A DNA stretch of 64,000 nucleotides. It comes from Symsagittifera roscoffensis (Eukaryota > Xenacoelomorpha > Acoela > Convolutidae). Position 1 is the stretch's first letter; each line of letters opens with the position of its first letter. Shown in pieces: positions 1-14,699 of the stretch. A program made the translations under genes and the position numbers. Below the pieces are notes generated by a model that saw only the letters and a list, made by a program, of their open reading frames with translations, had not been told where the DNA came from and did no database searches. Location: positions 18,597,275 to 18,661,274 of the forward strand of contig NC_087066.1 of assembly GCF_963678635.1 (NCBI RefSeq), written 5' to 3'.

Positions 1-3000
1 TTTGGAAAGGTTTTTTACCCTCCTATGGAAACTTTTTAGAATCTTGGACAAGTTTTGAAAAGCCTTGGGAAAATCAGCTAAGACTTTGGAAACGTTAATT
101 TACTTTCTCAATGAGTTTTCCATAGATCCTGAGAAAGGATGAAAAAAGCTTTGAACAGTTTTTTTTTCACCACGACTGTTTCCTAGAGTCCAAGGGATGT
201 TAGCAGAAGTTTTTGCAGTGTAAAGTTAAGATCTTTATCAGTTTTTAAAGAGCACTGGGAAAGTAGGCAAAAGTACTGAGAGCGTTAAATTGCTGTTCCA
301 TCAATTTTTCATTGGCTTGGAAAGGTTAAAAAAGTTTTGGGAAAGTCAGCTAAAGTTTTGTAAAGTTTAATTAACTATCCAAATGATTTTCTATAGATCC
401 TTTAGTAGGGATGACAAAAACTTTGAAGCGTTTTTTTATCACCGCGACCGTTTGCTAGAGCTTTGGTAAGGTTGGAAAAGTCCTGAGAACGTTAAATTGC
501 TATCTGAACTTTTTTTTAAAGTCTCGTGAAGTTAAAAAGATTTCAGGAAAGTCAGCTAAGGTTTTGGAATGGTTATTCGTTATCCCAACGAGTCTTTTTA
601 GAATCTTGGGAAAGTTTTAAAAAGCCTTGGGAAAATCAGCTAAGTCTTTGGAAATGTTAATTTACCTTCTCAATGAATTTTCTTCCATAGGTACTGAGGA
701 AGGATGAAAAAAGTTTGAACAGTTTTTTTTTCTTCGCGACTGTTTTCTAGAGTCCAAGGGATGTTAGCAGAAGTTTTTGCAGTGTAAATTCAAGATCTTC
801 ATCAGTTTTTTAATGAGCACTGAGAAAGAGCGCGAAAGTACTGAGAGCGTTAAATTATTATTCCAACAATTTTTTCAGTGTCTTGGAAAGGTTAAAAAAG
901 TTTTGGGAAAGTCAGCTAAAGTTTTGTAAAGTTTAATTAACTATCCAAATGATTTTCTATAGATCCTTTAGTAGGGATGACAAAAACTTTGAAGCGTTTT
1001 TTTATCACCGCGACCGTTTGCTAGAGCTTTGGTAAGGTTGGAAAAGTCCTGAGAACGTTAAATTGCTATCTGAACTTTTTTTTAAAGTCTCGTGAAGTTA
1101 AAAAGATTTCAGGAAAGTCAGCTAAGGTTTTGGAATGGTTATTCGTTATCCCAACGAGTCTTTTTAGAATCTTGGGAAAGTTTTAAAAAGCCTTGGGAAA
1201 ATCAGCTAAGTCTTTGGAAATGTTAATTTACCTTCTCAATGAATTTTCTTCCATAGGTACTGAGGAAGGATGAAAAAAGTTTGAACAGTTTTTTTTTCTT
1301 CGCGACTGTTTTCTAGAGTCCAAGGGATGTTAGCAGAAGTTTTTGCAGTGTAAATTTAAGATCTTCATCAGTTTTTTAATGAGCACTGAGAAAGTGCGCG
1401 AAAGTACTGAGAGCGTTAAATTATTATTCCAACAATTTTTTCAGTGTCTTGGAAAGGTTAAAAAAGTTTTGGGAAAATCAGTTAAAGTTTTGGAAAGTTT
1501 TTTTACCTCCTAACGAGTCTTTTTAGAATCTTGGGCAAGTTTTAAAAAGCCTTGGGAAAATCAGCTAAGACTTTAGAAAGGTGAACTTACCTTCTCATTG
1601 AGTTTTCCATAGATCCTGAGGAAGGATGAAAAGTACCTTGAAATGTTTTTTTTTCACCGCGACTGTTTCCTAGAGTCCAAGGGATGTTAGCAGAAGTTTT
1701 TGCAGTGTAAAGTTAAGATATTTATCAGTTTTTAAAGAGCACTGGGAAAGTAGGCAAAAGTACTGAGAGCGTTAAATTGCTGTTCCATCAATTTTTCATT
1801 GGCTTGGAAAGGTTAAAAAATTTTGGGAAAGTCAGCTAAAGTTTTGTAAAGTTTAATTAACTATCCAAATGATTTTCTATAGATCCTTTAGTAGGGATGA
1901 CAAAAACTTTGAAGCGTTTTTTTTTATCACCGCGACTGTTTGCTAGAGCTTTGGTAAGGTTGGAAAAGTCCTGAGAACGTTAAATTGCTATCTGAACTTT
2001 TTTTTAAAGTCTCGTGAAGTTAAAAAGATTTCAGGAAAGTCAGCTAAGGTTTTGGAATGGTTATTCGTTATCCCAACGAGTCTTTTTAGAATCTTGGGAA
2101 AGTTTTAAAAAGCCATGGGAAAATCAGCTAAGACTTTGGAAAGGTGAATTTACCTTCTCATTGAGTTTTCCATAGATCCTGAGGAAGCCTTGAAATGTTT
2201 TTTCTTATCACCGCGACTGTTTTCTAGAGTCCAGAGTATGTTACCAGCAGTTTTTGCAAAGTAAAGTTAAGACCTTCATCAGTTTTTTAAAGAGCACTGG
2301 GAAACTGGGCGAAAGTCCTAAGAGCGTTAAATTGCTATTCCAACACTTTTTAGTGTCTTGGAAAGGTTGAAAAAATTTTGGGAAAGTCAGCTAAAGTTTT
2401 GTAAAGTTTAATTAACTATCCAAATGATTTTCTATAGATCCTTTAGTAGGGATGACAAAAACTTTGAAGCGTTTTTTTTATCACCGCGACTGTTTGCTAG
2501 AGCTTTGGTAAGGTTGGAAAAGTCCTGAGAACGTTAAATTGCTATCTGAACTTTTTTTTAAAGTCTCGTGAAGTTAAAAAGACTTCAGGAAAGTCAGCTA
2601 AGGTTTTGGAATGGTTATTCGTTATCCCAACGAGTCTTTTTAGAATCTTGGGAAAGTTTTAAAAAGCCATGGGAAAATCAGCTAAGACTTTGGAAAGGTG
2701 AATTTACCTTCTCATTGAGTTTTCCATAGATCTTGAGGAAGCCTTGAAATGTTTTTTCTTATCACCGCGACTGTTTTCTAGAGTCCAGGGTATGTTACCA
2801 GCAGTTTTTGCAAAGTAAAGTTAAGACCTTCATCAGTTTTTTAAAGAGCACTGGGAAACTGGGCGAAAGTCCTGAGAGCGTTAAATTGCTATTCCAACAC
2901 TTTTTAGTGTCTTGGAAAGGTTGAAAAAATTTTGGGAAAGTCAGCGAAAGTTTTTTAAAGTTTAATTAACTATCCCAATGATTTTCTATAGATTCTTTAG

Positions 3001-6000
3001 TAGCGATGAAAAAAAACCTTGAAGCGTTTTTTTATCCACGCGACTATTTGCTAGATTTATGGTAAGGTTGGAAATGTCCTGAGAACGTTAAATTGCTATC
3101 TCAACTTTTTTTTTTAAGTCTTGGGAAGTTGAAGAGGTTTCAGAAAAGTCAGCTAAGGTTTTGGAATGGTCATTCACTATCCCAACGAGTGTTTTTAGAG
3201 TCTTGAGCAAGTTTTAAAAAGCCTTGGGAAAATCAGCTAAGACTTTGGAAATGTTAATTTACCTTCTCAATGAATTTTCTTCCATAGGTACTGAGGAAGG
3301 ATGAGAAAAAAAGCTTGAAAAGTTTTTTTCTCACTGCGACTGTTTTCTAGAGTCCAATGGACATTAGCAGAAGATTTTGCAAAGTAAAGTTAAGATCTTC
3401 ATCAATTTTTTAAAGAGCACTGGCAAATTGGGCGAAAGTCCTCAGAGCGTTAAATTGCTATTCCAACATTTGTTTCAGTGTCTTGGAAAGGTTAAAAAAG
3501 TTTTGGGAAAAATAGCTTAAGTTCTGGAAAGGTTATTTAGCTATCCCAATGAGTTTTCTATAGATTCTTTAGAAGGGAAGACAAAATCCTTGAAGTTTTT
3601 TTTTTATCACCGCGACTACTTGCTAGAGCTTTGGTAAGGTTGACAAAAGTCCTGAGAACGTTAAATTGTTATCTCAACGGTTTTTTTAAAGTCTCGGGAA
3701 GGTTAAAAAAATTTCAGGAAAAACAGCTAAAATTTTGGATTGGTTATTCACTTTCCCAACGAAGCTTTTTAGAAACTTGGGCAAGTTTTAAAAAGTCTTG
3801 GGAAAAGCAGCTAAGAATTTGGAAACCTTAATTTACCTTCTCAATGAGTTTTCCATAGGTCCTGAGGAAGGATGAAAAAAGCCTCGAAATAATTTTTTCA
3901 CCGCGATTGTTTTCTAGAGTCCAAGGGACATTAGCAGAAAAATTTGCAAAGTAAAGTTAAGATCTTCATCAGTTTTTTAAAGAGCACTAGGAAAGTGAGC
4001 GAAAATCCTGAGATTGTTAAATTGCTATTCCAACAATTTTTTCAGTGTCCTGAAAAGGTTAAAAAAGTTTTGGGAAAGTCAGCTTAAGTTTTGGAAAGCT
4101 TAATTAACTATCCCAATGAGTTTTCTATAGATCCTTTAGTAGGGAAGACATAATCCTTGAAGCATTTTGTTTTATCACCGCGACTATTTGCTAGAGCTTT
4201 GATAAGGTTGGCAAAAATCCTGAGAACGTTAAATTGCTATCTCAACGTTTTTTTAAAAGTCTTGGGAAGGCTAAAAAGTTTCAGGAAAAACAGCTAAAGT
4301 TTTGGAATGGTTATTCACTATCCCAACGAGTCTTTTTAGAATCTTGGGCATGTTTTTAAAAGCCTTGGGAAAGTCAGCCAAGACTTTGGAAAGGTTAATT
4401 TACCTTCTCATTGAGTTTTCCATAGATCCTGAGGAAGGATGAAAAAAGTTTAAAGTGTTTTTTTTCACCGCGACTGTTTTCTAGAGTCCAAGGGATGTTC
4501 GCAAAAAATTTTGCAGTGTAAAATAAAGATCTTCATCAGTTTTCAAAGAGCACTGGGAAAGTGGGCGAAAGTACTGAGAGCGTTAAATTGCAATTGCAAC
4601 AATTTTTTCTGTGTCTTGGAAAGGTTAAAAAAGTTTTGGGAAAATCAGTCAAAGTTTTGGGAAGGTTTTTTTACCCTCCCAACGAGTCTTTTTAGAATCT
4701 TGGGCATGTTTATAAAAGCCTTGGGAAAATCAGCTAAGACTTTGGAAAGGTTAATTTACCTTCTCATTGAGTTTTCCATAGATCCTGAGGAAGGATGAAA
4801 AAAGTTTAAAGTGTTTTTTTCACCGCGACTGTTTTCTAGAGTCCAAGGGATGTTCGCAAAAAATTTTGCAGTGTAAAATTAAGATCTTCATCAGTTTTCA
4901 AAGAGCACTGGGAAAGTGGGCGAAAGTACTGAGAGCGTTAAATTGCTATTCCAACAATTTTTTCTGTGTCTTGGGAAGGTTAAAAAATTTTTGGGAAAAT
5001 CAGTCAAAGTTTTGGAAAGGTTTTTTGACCCTTCCAACAAGGCTTTTTAGAATCTTGGGCAAGTTTTAAAAAGCCTTGGGAAAATCAGCTAACGCTTTGA
5101 GAAGGTGAATTCACCTGCTCAATGAGTTTTTCATAGATCCTGAGGAAGGATGAAAAAAACCTTGAAATGTTTTTTTTTTCACCGCGACTGTTTTCTAGAG
5201 TCCAAGGGATGTTAGCAGAAGTTTTTGCAGTGTAAAGGTAAGATATTCATGAGTTTTTTAAAGAGCACTGGGGACGTGGGCAAAAACACTGAGAGCGTTA
5301 AATTGCTGTTACAACTATTTATTCATTGTCTTGGAAAGGTTCAAAAAGTTTTGGGAAAGTCAGCTAATATATTGGAAAGGTTAATTATTTATCGCAATGA
5401 TTTTCTATAGATCCTTTAGTAGGAACGACGAAAACCTTGAAGCGTCTTTTTATCATAGCGACTATTTGCTAGAGCTTTGGTAAGGTTGGCAAAAGTCCTG
5501 AGAACGTTAAATTGCTATCTGAAATTTTTTTAAAGTCTTTGGAAGTTAAAAAGGTTTCAGAAAAGTCAGCTAAATTTTGGAATGGTTATTCACTATCCCA
5601 ACGAGTCTTTTTAGAATCTTGGGCAAGTTTTTAAAAGCCTAAGGAAAGTCAGCTAAGACTTTGGAAACGTTAATTTACCTTCTCAATGAGTTTTCCATAG
5701 GTCCTGAGGAAGGATGGAAAAAGCCCTGAAATGTTTTTTTTTTCACCGCGACTGTTTTCATGAGTCCAAGGGACATTAGCAGAAGGTTTTGCAAAGTAAA
5801 GTTAAGATCTTCATCAGTTTTTTAAAGAGCACTGGGAAACTGAGCGAAAGTCCTGAGAGCATTAAATTGCTATTCCAACATTTTTTATACTGTCTTGGAA
5901 AGGTTAAAAAAGTTTTGGGAAAGTCAGCTTAAGTTTTGGGAAGGTTAATTAACTATCCCATTGAGTTTTCTATAGATCCTTTTCCTTTAGTAGGGACGAA

Positions 6001-7439
6001 AAAATACTTGAATTGTTTTTTTTTATCACCGCGACTGTTTGCTAGAGCTTTGGTAAGGTTGGCAAAAGTCCTGAGTACGTTTAACTGCTATCTCAACGGT
6101 TTTTTAAAGTCTTGGGAAGGTTAAAAAGGTTTCAGGAAAATCAGCTAAAGTTTTGGAATGGTTATTCACTATCCCAACGAGTCTTTTTAGAATCTGTGGC
6201 AATTTAATAAAAGCTTTGGGAAAGTCAGCTAAGACTTTGGGAAGGTTAATTTACCTTCTCATTGAGTTTTCCATAGATCCTGAAGAAGGATGTAAAAAGT
6301 TTGAAATGTTTTTTTTTCACCGCGACTGTTTTCTAGAGTCCAAGGGATGTTAGCAGAAGTTTTTGCAGTATAATTTTAAGATCATCATCAGTTTTTTAAA
6401 GAGCACTGGGAAAGTGGGCGAAAATACTGAGAGCGTTAAATTGCTATTCCAACAAATTTTTCTGCGTCTTGGAAAAGTTAAAAAACTTTTGGTAAAGTCA
6501 GCTAAAATTTTGTAAGGTTTAATTAACTATCCCAAAGTCCTGAGAGCGTTAAAATGCCATCTCAAAGGTTCTCTCAGAGTCTTGGGAAGGTTAAAAAATT
6601 TTAGGAAAGTCAGTCAAATCTTTGAAAAGGTTGTTCACTATCCCAACGAGTCTTTTCAGAATCTTGGGCAAGTTTTAAAAAGGTTTTGGGAAAGTCAGCT
6701 AAAACTTTGGAAAGGTTAATCTACTATCTCAATGAGTTTTCCATAGATCCTGAGGAAGGGTGAAAAAATCCTTGAAATGTTTTTTTTTTTCACCGCGACT
6801 GTTTTCTAGAGTCCAAAGGATGTTAGCAGAATTTTTTTGCAGTGTAAAGATAAGATTTTCATCAATTTTTTAAAGAGCACTGGGAAAGTGGGCGAAAGTC
6901 TTTAGAGCGTTAAATTGCTATTCCAACATTTTTTTCAGTGTCTTGGAAATGTTAAAAAAAATTTGGGAAAGTCGGCTAAAATTTTGTAAAGTTTAATTAA
7001 CTATCCCAATGATTTTCTATAGATCCTTTAGGAGGGACGGACGACAAAAATCTTGAAGCGTTTTTTTATCACCGCAACTATTTGCTAGAGCTTTAGTAAG
7101 GTTGGAAAAGTCCTGAGAACGTTAAATTGCTATCTCAACGGTTTTTTAAAGTCTTGGGAAAGTTAAAAAGGTTTCAGGAAAAACAGCTAAAGTTTTGGAA
7201 TGGTTATTCACTATCCCAACGAGTCTTTTTAGAATCTTGGGCAAGTTAATTAAAGCCTTGGGAAAGTCAGCTAAGACATTGGAATGGTTAATTTACCTTC
7301 TCATTGAGTTTTCCAAAGATCTTGAGGAAGGATGAAAAAAATTTGAAATGTTTTTTTTTTCACCGCGACTGTTTTCTAGAGTCCAAGGGATGTTAGCAGA
7401 AGTTTTTGCAGTTTAAATTTAAGATCTTCATCAGTTTTT

Positions 7440-10400
7440 CAAAGAGCACTGGGAAAGTGGGAAAAAGTACTGAGAGCGTTAAATTGCCTTCCAACAATTT
7501 TTTCTGTGTCTTGGAAAGTTCAAAATAGTTTTGGGAAAATCAGTTAAAGTTTTGGAAAGGTTTTTTGACCCTCCCAACGAGGCTTTTTAGAAACTTGGGC
7601 AAGTTTTAAAAAGCCTTGGGAAAATCAGCAAAGACTTTGGAAAGGTGAAATCACCTGCTCAATGATTTTTCCATAGATCCTGAGGAAGGATGAAAAAATC
7701 CTTGAAATGTTTTCTTTTTTCACCGCGACTGTTTTCTAGAGTCCAAAGGATGTTAGCAGAATTTTTTTGCAGTGTAAAGGTAAGATTTTCATCAATTTTT
7801 TAAAGAGCACTGGGAAAGTGGGCGAATGTCTTTAGAGCGTTAAATTGCTATTCCAACATTTTTTTCAGTGTCTTGGAAATGTTAAAAAAAATTTGGGAAA
7901 GTCGGCTAAAATTTTGTAAAGTTTAATTAACTATCCCAATGATTTTCTATAGATCCTTTAGGAGGGACGACAAAAATCTTGAAGCGTTTTTTTATCACCG
8001 CAACTATTTGCTAGAGCTTTGGTAAGGTTGGAAAAGTCCTGAGAACGTTAAATTGCTATCTCAACGGTTTTTTAAAGTCTTGGGAAAGTTAAAAAGGTTT
8101 CAGGAAAAACAGCTAAAGTTTTGGAATGGTTATTCACTATCCCAACGAGTCTTTTTAGAATCTTGGGTACGTTGAAAAAAACCTTGGGAGAGTCAGCTAA
8201 GACTTTGGAAAGGTTAATTTACCTTCTCATTGAGTTTTCCATAGATCCTGAGGAAGGATGAAAAAAGTTTGAAATGTTTTTTTTTTCACCGCGACTGTTT
8301 TCTAGAGTCCAAGGGATGTTAGCAGAAATTTTGCAGTTTAAATTTAAGATCTTCATCAGTTTTTTAAAGAGCGCTGGGAAAATGGGAAAAAGTACTGAGA
8401 GCGTTAAATTGCTATTCCAACAAATTTTTCTGTGTCTTGGAAAGGTTAACAAAGTTTTGGGAAAATCAGTTAATTTTTTGGAAAGGTTTTTTGACCCTCC
8501 CAACGAGGCTTTTTAGAATCTTGGGCAAGTTTTAAAAAGCCTTGGGAAAATCAGCAAAGGATTTGGAAAGGTGAAATCTCCTGCTCAATGAGTTTTCCAT
8601 AGATCCTGAGGAAGGATGAAAAAATCCTTGAAATGATTTTCTTTCACCGCGACTGTTTTCTAGAGTCCAAAGGATGTTAGCAGAAGTTTTTAGAGTGTAG
8701 AGGTAAGATTTTCATCAGTTTTTTAAAGAGCAATGGAAAAGTGGGCGATAATCTTTAGAGCGTTAAATTGCTATTCCAACATTTTTTTCAGTGTCTTGGA
8801 AAGGTTAAAAAAGTTTTGGGAAAGTCAGCTAAAATTTTGTAAAGTTTAATTAACTATCCCAATGATTTTTTATAGATCCTTTAGTAGGGACGACAAAAAC
8901 CTTGAAGCGTTTTTTTTATCACCACGACAATTTGCTAGAGCTTTGGTAAGGTTTGAAATGTCCTGAGAACGTTAAATTGCTATCTCAACGGTTTTTTTTA
9001 AAGTCTTGGGAAGTTAAAAAGGTTTCAGAAAAGTCAGCTAAAGTTTTAGAATGGTTATTCACTATCCCAACGAGTCTTTTCAGAATCTTGGGCAAGTTTT
9101 AAAAAGCCTTGGGAAAATCAGCTAATGCTTTGGAAACGTTAATTTATCTTCTCAATGTGTTTTCCATAAGTCCTGAGGAAGGATGAAAAAACCTTGAAAT
9201 GTTTTTTTTTCACCGCGATTTTTTTCTAGAGTCCTAAGGAAATTAGCAGAAGTTTTTGCAAAGTAAAGTTAAAATCTTCATCAGTTTTTAAAGAGCACTG
9301 GAAAAGTGGGAAAAAGTACTGAGAGCGTTAAATTGCCTTCCAACAATTTTTTCTGTGTCTTGGAAAGTTCAAAATAGTTTTGGGAAAATCAGTTAAAGTT
9401 TTGGAAAGGTTTTTTGACCCTCCCAACGAGGCTTTTTAGAAACTTGGGCAAGTTTTAAAAAGCCTTGGGAAAATCAGCAAAGACTTTGGAAAGGTGAAAT
9501 CACCTGCTCAATGATTTTTCCATAGATCCTGAGGAAGGATGAAAAAATCCTTGAAATGTTTTCTTTTTTCACCGCGACTGTTTTCTAGAGTCCAAAGGAT
9601 GTTAGCAGAATTTTTTTGCAGTGTAAAGGTAAGATTTTCATCAATTTTTTAAAGAGCACTGGGAAAGTGGGCGAATGTCTTTAGAGCGTTAAATTGCTAT
9701 TCCAACATTTTTTTCAGTGTCTTGGAAATGTTAAAAAAAAATTTGGGAAAGTCGGCTAAAATTTTGTAAAGTTTAATTAACTATCCCAATGATTTTCTAT
9801 AGATCCTTTAGGAGGGACGACAAAAATCTTGAAACGTTTTTTTATCACCGCAACTATTTGCTAGAGCTTTGGTAAGGTTGGAAAAGTCCTGAGAACGTTA
9901 AATTGCTATCTCAACGGTTTTTTAAAGTCTTGGGAAAGTTAAAAAGGTTTCAGGAAAAACAGCTAAAGTTTTGGAATGGTTATTCACTATCCCAACGAGT
10001 CTTTTTAGAATCTTGGGTACGTTGAAAAAAACCTTGGGAGAGTCAGCTAAGACTTTGGAAAGGTTAATTTACCTTCTCATTGAGTTTTCCATAGATCCTG
10101 AGGAAGGATGAAAAAAGTTTGAAATGTTTTTTTTTCACCGCGACTGTTTTCTAGAGTCCAAGGGATGTTAGCAGAAATTTTGCAGTTTAAATTTAAGATC
10201 TTCATCAGTTTTTTAAAGAGCGCTGGGAAAATGGGAAAAAGTACTGAGAGCGTTAAATTGCTATTCCAACAAATTTTTCTGTGTCTTGGAAAGGTTAACA
10301 AAGTTTTGGGAAAATCAGTTAATTTTTTGGAAAGGTTTTTTGACCCTCCCAACGAGGCTTTTTAGAATCTTGGGCAAGTTTTAAAAAGCCTTGGGAAAAT

Positions 10401-11150
10401 CAGCAAAGGATTTGGAAAGGTGAAATCTCCTGCTCAATGAGTTTTCCATAGATCCTGAGGAAGGATGAAAAAATCCTTGAAATGATTTTCTTTCACCGCG
10501 ACTGTTTTCTAGAGTCCAAAGGATGTTAGCAGAAGTTTTTAGAGTGTAGAGGTAAGATTTTCATCAGTTTTTTAAAGAGCAATGGAAAAGTGGGCGATAA
10601 TCTTTAGAGCGTTAAATTGCTATTCCAACATTTTTTTCAGTGTCTTGGAAAGGTTAAAAAAGTTTTGGGAAAGTCAGCTAAAATTTTGTAAAGTTTAATT
10701 AACTATCCCAATGATTTTTTATAGATCCTTTAGTAGGGACGACAAAAACCTTGAAGCGTTTTTTTTTATCACCACGACAATTTGCTAGAGCTTTGGTAAG
10801 GTTTGAAATGTCCTGAGAACGTTAAATTGCTATCTCAACGGTTTTTTTAAAGTCTTGGGAAGTTAAAAAGGTTTCAGAAAAGTCAGCTAAAGTTTTGGAA
10901 TGGTTATTCACTATCCCAACGAGTCTTTTCAGAATCTTGGGCAAGTTTTAAAAAGCCTTGGGAAAATCAGCTAATGCTTTGGAAACGTTAATTTATCTTC
11001 TCAATGTGTTTTCCATAAGTCCTGAGGAAGGATGAAAAAAACTTGAAATGTTTTTTTTTTCACCGCGATTTTTTTCTAGAGTCCTAAGGAAATTAGCAGA
11101 AGTTTTTGCAAAGTAAAGTTAAAATCTTCATCAGTTTTTAAAGAGCACTG
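7440..11150. repeat. Higher-order duplication in the satellite, ~1.85-kb unit twice
   Basis: Bases about 7440-9290 and 9290-11150 are nearly identical copies of a block of several basic satellite units. Distinctive variants such as AAATTGCCTTCCAACAATTT (near 7480 and 9329) recur with an offset of about 1849-1858 bp. The edges are approximate because they fall in satellite DNA. Confidence 0.8.
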
Positions 11151-14100
11151 TGAAAGTGGGAAAAAGTACTGAGAGCGTTAAATTGCTATTCCAACAAATT
11201 TTTCTGTGTCTTGGAAAGGTTAAAAAAGTTTTGGGAAAATCAGTTAAAGTTTTGGAAAGGTTTATTGACCCTCCTAACGAGGCTTTTTAGAATCTTGGGC
11301 AAGTTTTGAAAAGCCTTGAGAAAATCAGCTAAGACTTTGGAAACGTTAATTTACCTTCTCAATGTGTTTTCCAGAGATCCTGAGGTAGGATGAAAAAAAC
11401 CTTGAAATGTTTTCTAGAGTCCAAATGATGTTGGCAGAAGTTTTTGCAGTGTAATGGTAAGATTTTCGTCCATTTTTTAAAGAGCACTGTGAAAGTGGGC
11501 GAGAGTCTTTAGAGCGTTAAATTGCCATTCCAACATTTTTTTCAGTGTCTTGGAAAGGTTAAAAAATTTTTGGGAATGTCAGCTAAAATTTTGTAAAGTT
11601 TAATTAACTATCCCAAAGATTTCCTATAGATCCTTTAGTGGGACGACAAAAACCTTGAAGCGTTTTTTTTATCACCGCGACTATTTGCTAGAGCTTTGGT
11701 AAGGTTGGAAAAGTGTTGAGAGCGTTAAATTGCTATCTCAACGGTTTTTTTAAAGTCTTTGGGAAGTTGAAAAGATTTTAGAAAAGTCAGCTAAAGTTTG
11801 GAATGGTTATTCACTATCCCAACTAGTCTTTTCAGAATCTTGGGCAAGTTTTAAAAAGCCTTGGGAAAATCAGCTAACGCTTTGGAAACGTTAATTTATC
11901 TTCTCAATGTGTTTTCCATAGGTCCTGAGGAAGGATGAAAAAACCTTGAAATGTTTTTTTTTCACCGCGAATTTTTTCTAGAGTCCTAAGGAAATTAGCA
12001 GAAGTTTTTGCAAAGTAAAGTTAAAATCTTCATCAGTTTTTAAAGAGCACTGGGAAAGTGGGCGAAAGTACTGAGAACGTTAAATTGCTAATCCCACAAT
12101 TTTTTCTGTGTCTTGGAAAGGTTAAAAAAGTTTTGGGAAAATCAGTTAAAATTTTGGAAAGGTTTTTGACCCTCCCAACGAGGCTTTTGAGAATCTTGGG
12201 CAAGTTTTAAAAAGCCTTGGGAAAATCAGCAAAGACTTTGGAAAGGTGAAATCACCTGCTCAATGAGTTTTCCATAGATCCTGAGGAAGGATGAAAAAAT
12301 CCTTGAAATGTTTTTTTTTTCACCGCGACTGTTTTCTAGAGTCCTAAGGAAATTAGCAGAAGTTTTTGCAAAGTAAAGTTAAAATCTTCATCAGTTTTTA
12401 AAGAGCACTGGAAAAGTGGGCGAAAGTACTGAGAACGTTAAATTGCTATTCCCACAATTTTTTCTGTGTCTTGGAAAGTTTAAAAAAGTTTTGGGAAAAT
12501 CAGTTAAAGTTTTGGAAAGGTTTTTTGACCCTCCTAACGAGGCTTTTTAGAATCTTGGGCAAGTTTTGAAAAGCCTTGGGAAAAAAGACTTTGGAAACGT
12601 TAATTTACCTTCTCAAGGGACGACAAAAACCTTGAAGCGTTTTTTTTTATCACCGCGACTATTTGCTAGAGCTTTGGTAAGGTTGGAAAAGTGTTGAGAG
12701 CGTTAAAATGCTATCTCAAAGGGTTTTTTTAAAAATCTTGGGAAGTTAAAAAGGTTTCAGAAAATTCAGCTAAAGTTTTGGAATGGTGTGTCACTTACCC
12801 AGCGAGTCTTTTCAGAAGCTTGGGCGAGTTTTGAAAAGCCTTGGGAAAATCAGCAAAGACTTTGGAAAGGTGAAATCACCTGCTCAATGAGGTTTCCATA
12901 GGTCCTGAGGAAGGATGAAAAAAGCCTTGAAAGTTTTTTTATCACCACGACTGTTTTCTAGAGTACAAGGGATGTTAACAAAAGTTTTTGCGGTGTAAAC
13001 TTTTTGCAGTGTAAAGTTAAGATCTTCATCAGTTTTTTAAAGTCTTTAGAATGTTAGAAAAAGTTTTGGTGAAGTCTGCTAAAGGTTTGAATGAGTGTTT
13101 TAACCATTCCAATGAGTTTTTTTTATAGATCCTTAGGAGGGATGACAAAAGCCGTGGATCATTTTTTTTATCACCAGCGACTACTTGCTAGTGCCTTGGG
13201 AAGGTTGGCAAAAGTCTTGAGAGCGTTAAATTGCTATCTCAACGGTTTTTTTAGAGTCATGGGAATGTTAAAAAGGTTTTAGGAAAGTCAGCTAAAGTTT
13301 TAGAAAGGTGATGTACTATCCCAGCGAGTCTTTTCAGAAGCTTGGGCAAGTTTTGAAAAGCCTTGGGAAAATCTGCTTGGGAAAATTTTGGAAACGTTAA
13401 TTTACCTTCTCAATGAATTTTCCATAGGTCCTGAGGAAGGATGAAAAAAGCCTGGAAATGTTTTTTTTTCACCACGACTGTTTTCTAGAGTCCAAGGGAT
13501 GTTAGCAGAAGTTTTTGCAGTGTAAAGTTAAGATCTTCACCAATTTTTCCAAAGAGTCTTTTAAAGGTTAAAATTTTTGGGAAAAACAGTTAAAATTTTG
13601 GAAAGGTTTTTGACCCCCCAACGAGGCTTTTTAGAATCTTTGGCAAGTTTTAAAAAGCCTTGGGAAAATCAGCAAAGACTTTGGAAAGGTGAAATCACCT
13701 GCTCAATGAGTTTTCCATAGGTCCTGAGGAAGGATGAAAAAATCCTTGAAATGTTTTCTTTTCACCGCGACTGTTTTCTAGAGTCCAAGGGACATTAGCA
13801 GAAGTTTTTGCAAAGTAAAGTTAAAATCTTCATCAGTTTTTAACGAGCACTGGGAAAGTGGGAAAAAGTACTGAGAGTGTTAAATTGCTATTCCAACAAA
13901 TTTTTCTGTGTCTTGGAAAGTTTAAAAAAGTTTTGGGAAAATCAGTTAAAATTTTGGAAAGATTTTTGACCCTCCCAACGAGGCTTTTTAGAATCTTGGG
14001 CAATATTTGAAAAGCCTTGGGAAAATCAGCTAAGACTTTGGAAACGTTAATTTACCTTCTCAATGAGTTTTCCATAGGTCCTGAGGAAGGATGAAAAAAG

Positions 14101-14699
14101 CCTTGAAATGTTTTTTTTTTTCACCGCGACTGTTTTCTAGAACCCAAGGGACATTAGCACACGTTTTTGCAAAGTAAAGTTAAAATCTTCATCAGTTTTT
14201 TGAAGAGCACTGGGAAAGTGGGCGAAAGTCTTGAGAGCGTTAAATTGCTATACCAACATTTTTTTCAGTGTCTTAGAAAGGTTAAAAAAGTTTTGGGAAA
14301 GTCAGCTAAAGTTTTGGTTAGGTTAATTAACTATCCCAATGCGTTTTCTATAGATCCTTTTCCTTTAGTAGGGACAAAAAAATCCTTGAATCGTTTTTTT
14401 TTTATATCCGCGACTAGTTGGTAGAGCTTTGGTAAGGTTGGCATAAGTCCTGAGGACGTTAAACTGCTATCTCAACGGTTTTTTTTGAAAGTCTTGGGAA
14501 GGTTAAAAAGGTTTCAGGAAAAACAGCTAAAGTTTTGGAATGGTTATTCACTATCCCAACGAGTGTTTTTAGAATCTTGGGCAAGTTTATAAAAGCCTTG
14601 GGAAAGTCAGCTAAGACTTTGGAAAGGTTAATTTACCTTCTCAATGAGTTTTCCATAGGTCCTGAGGAAGGATGAAAACAGCCTTGAAATGTTTTTTTT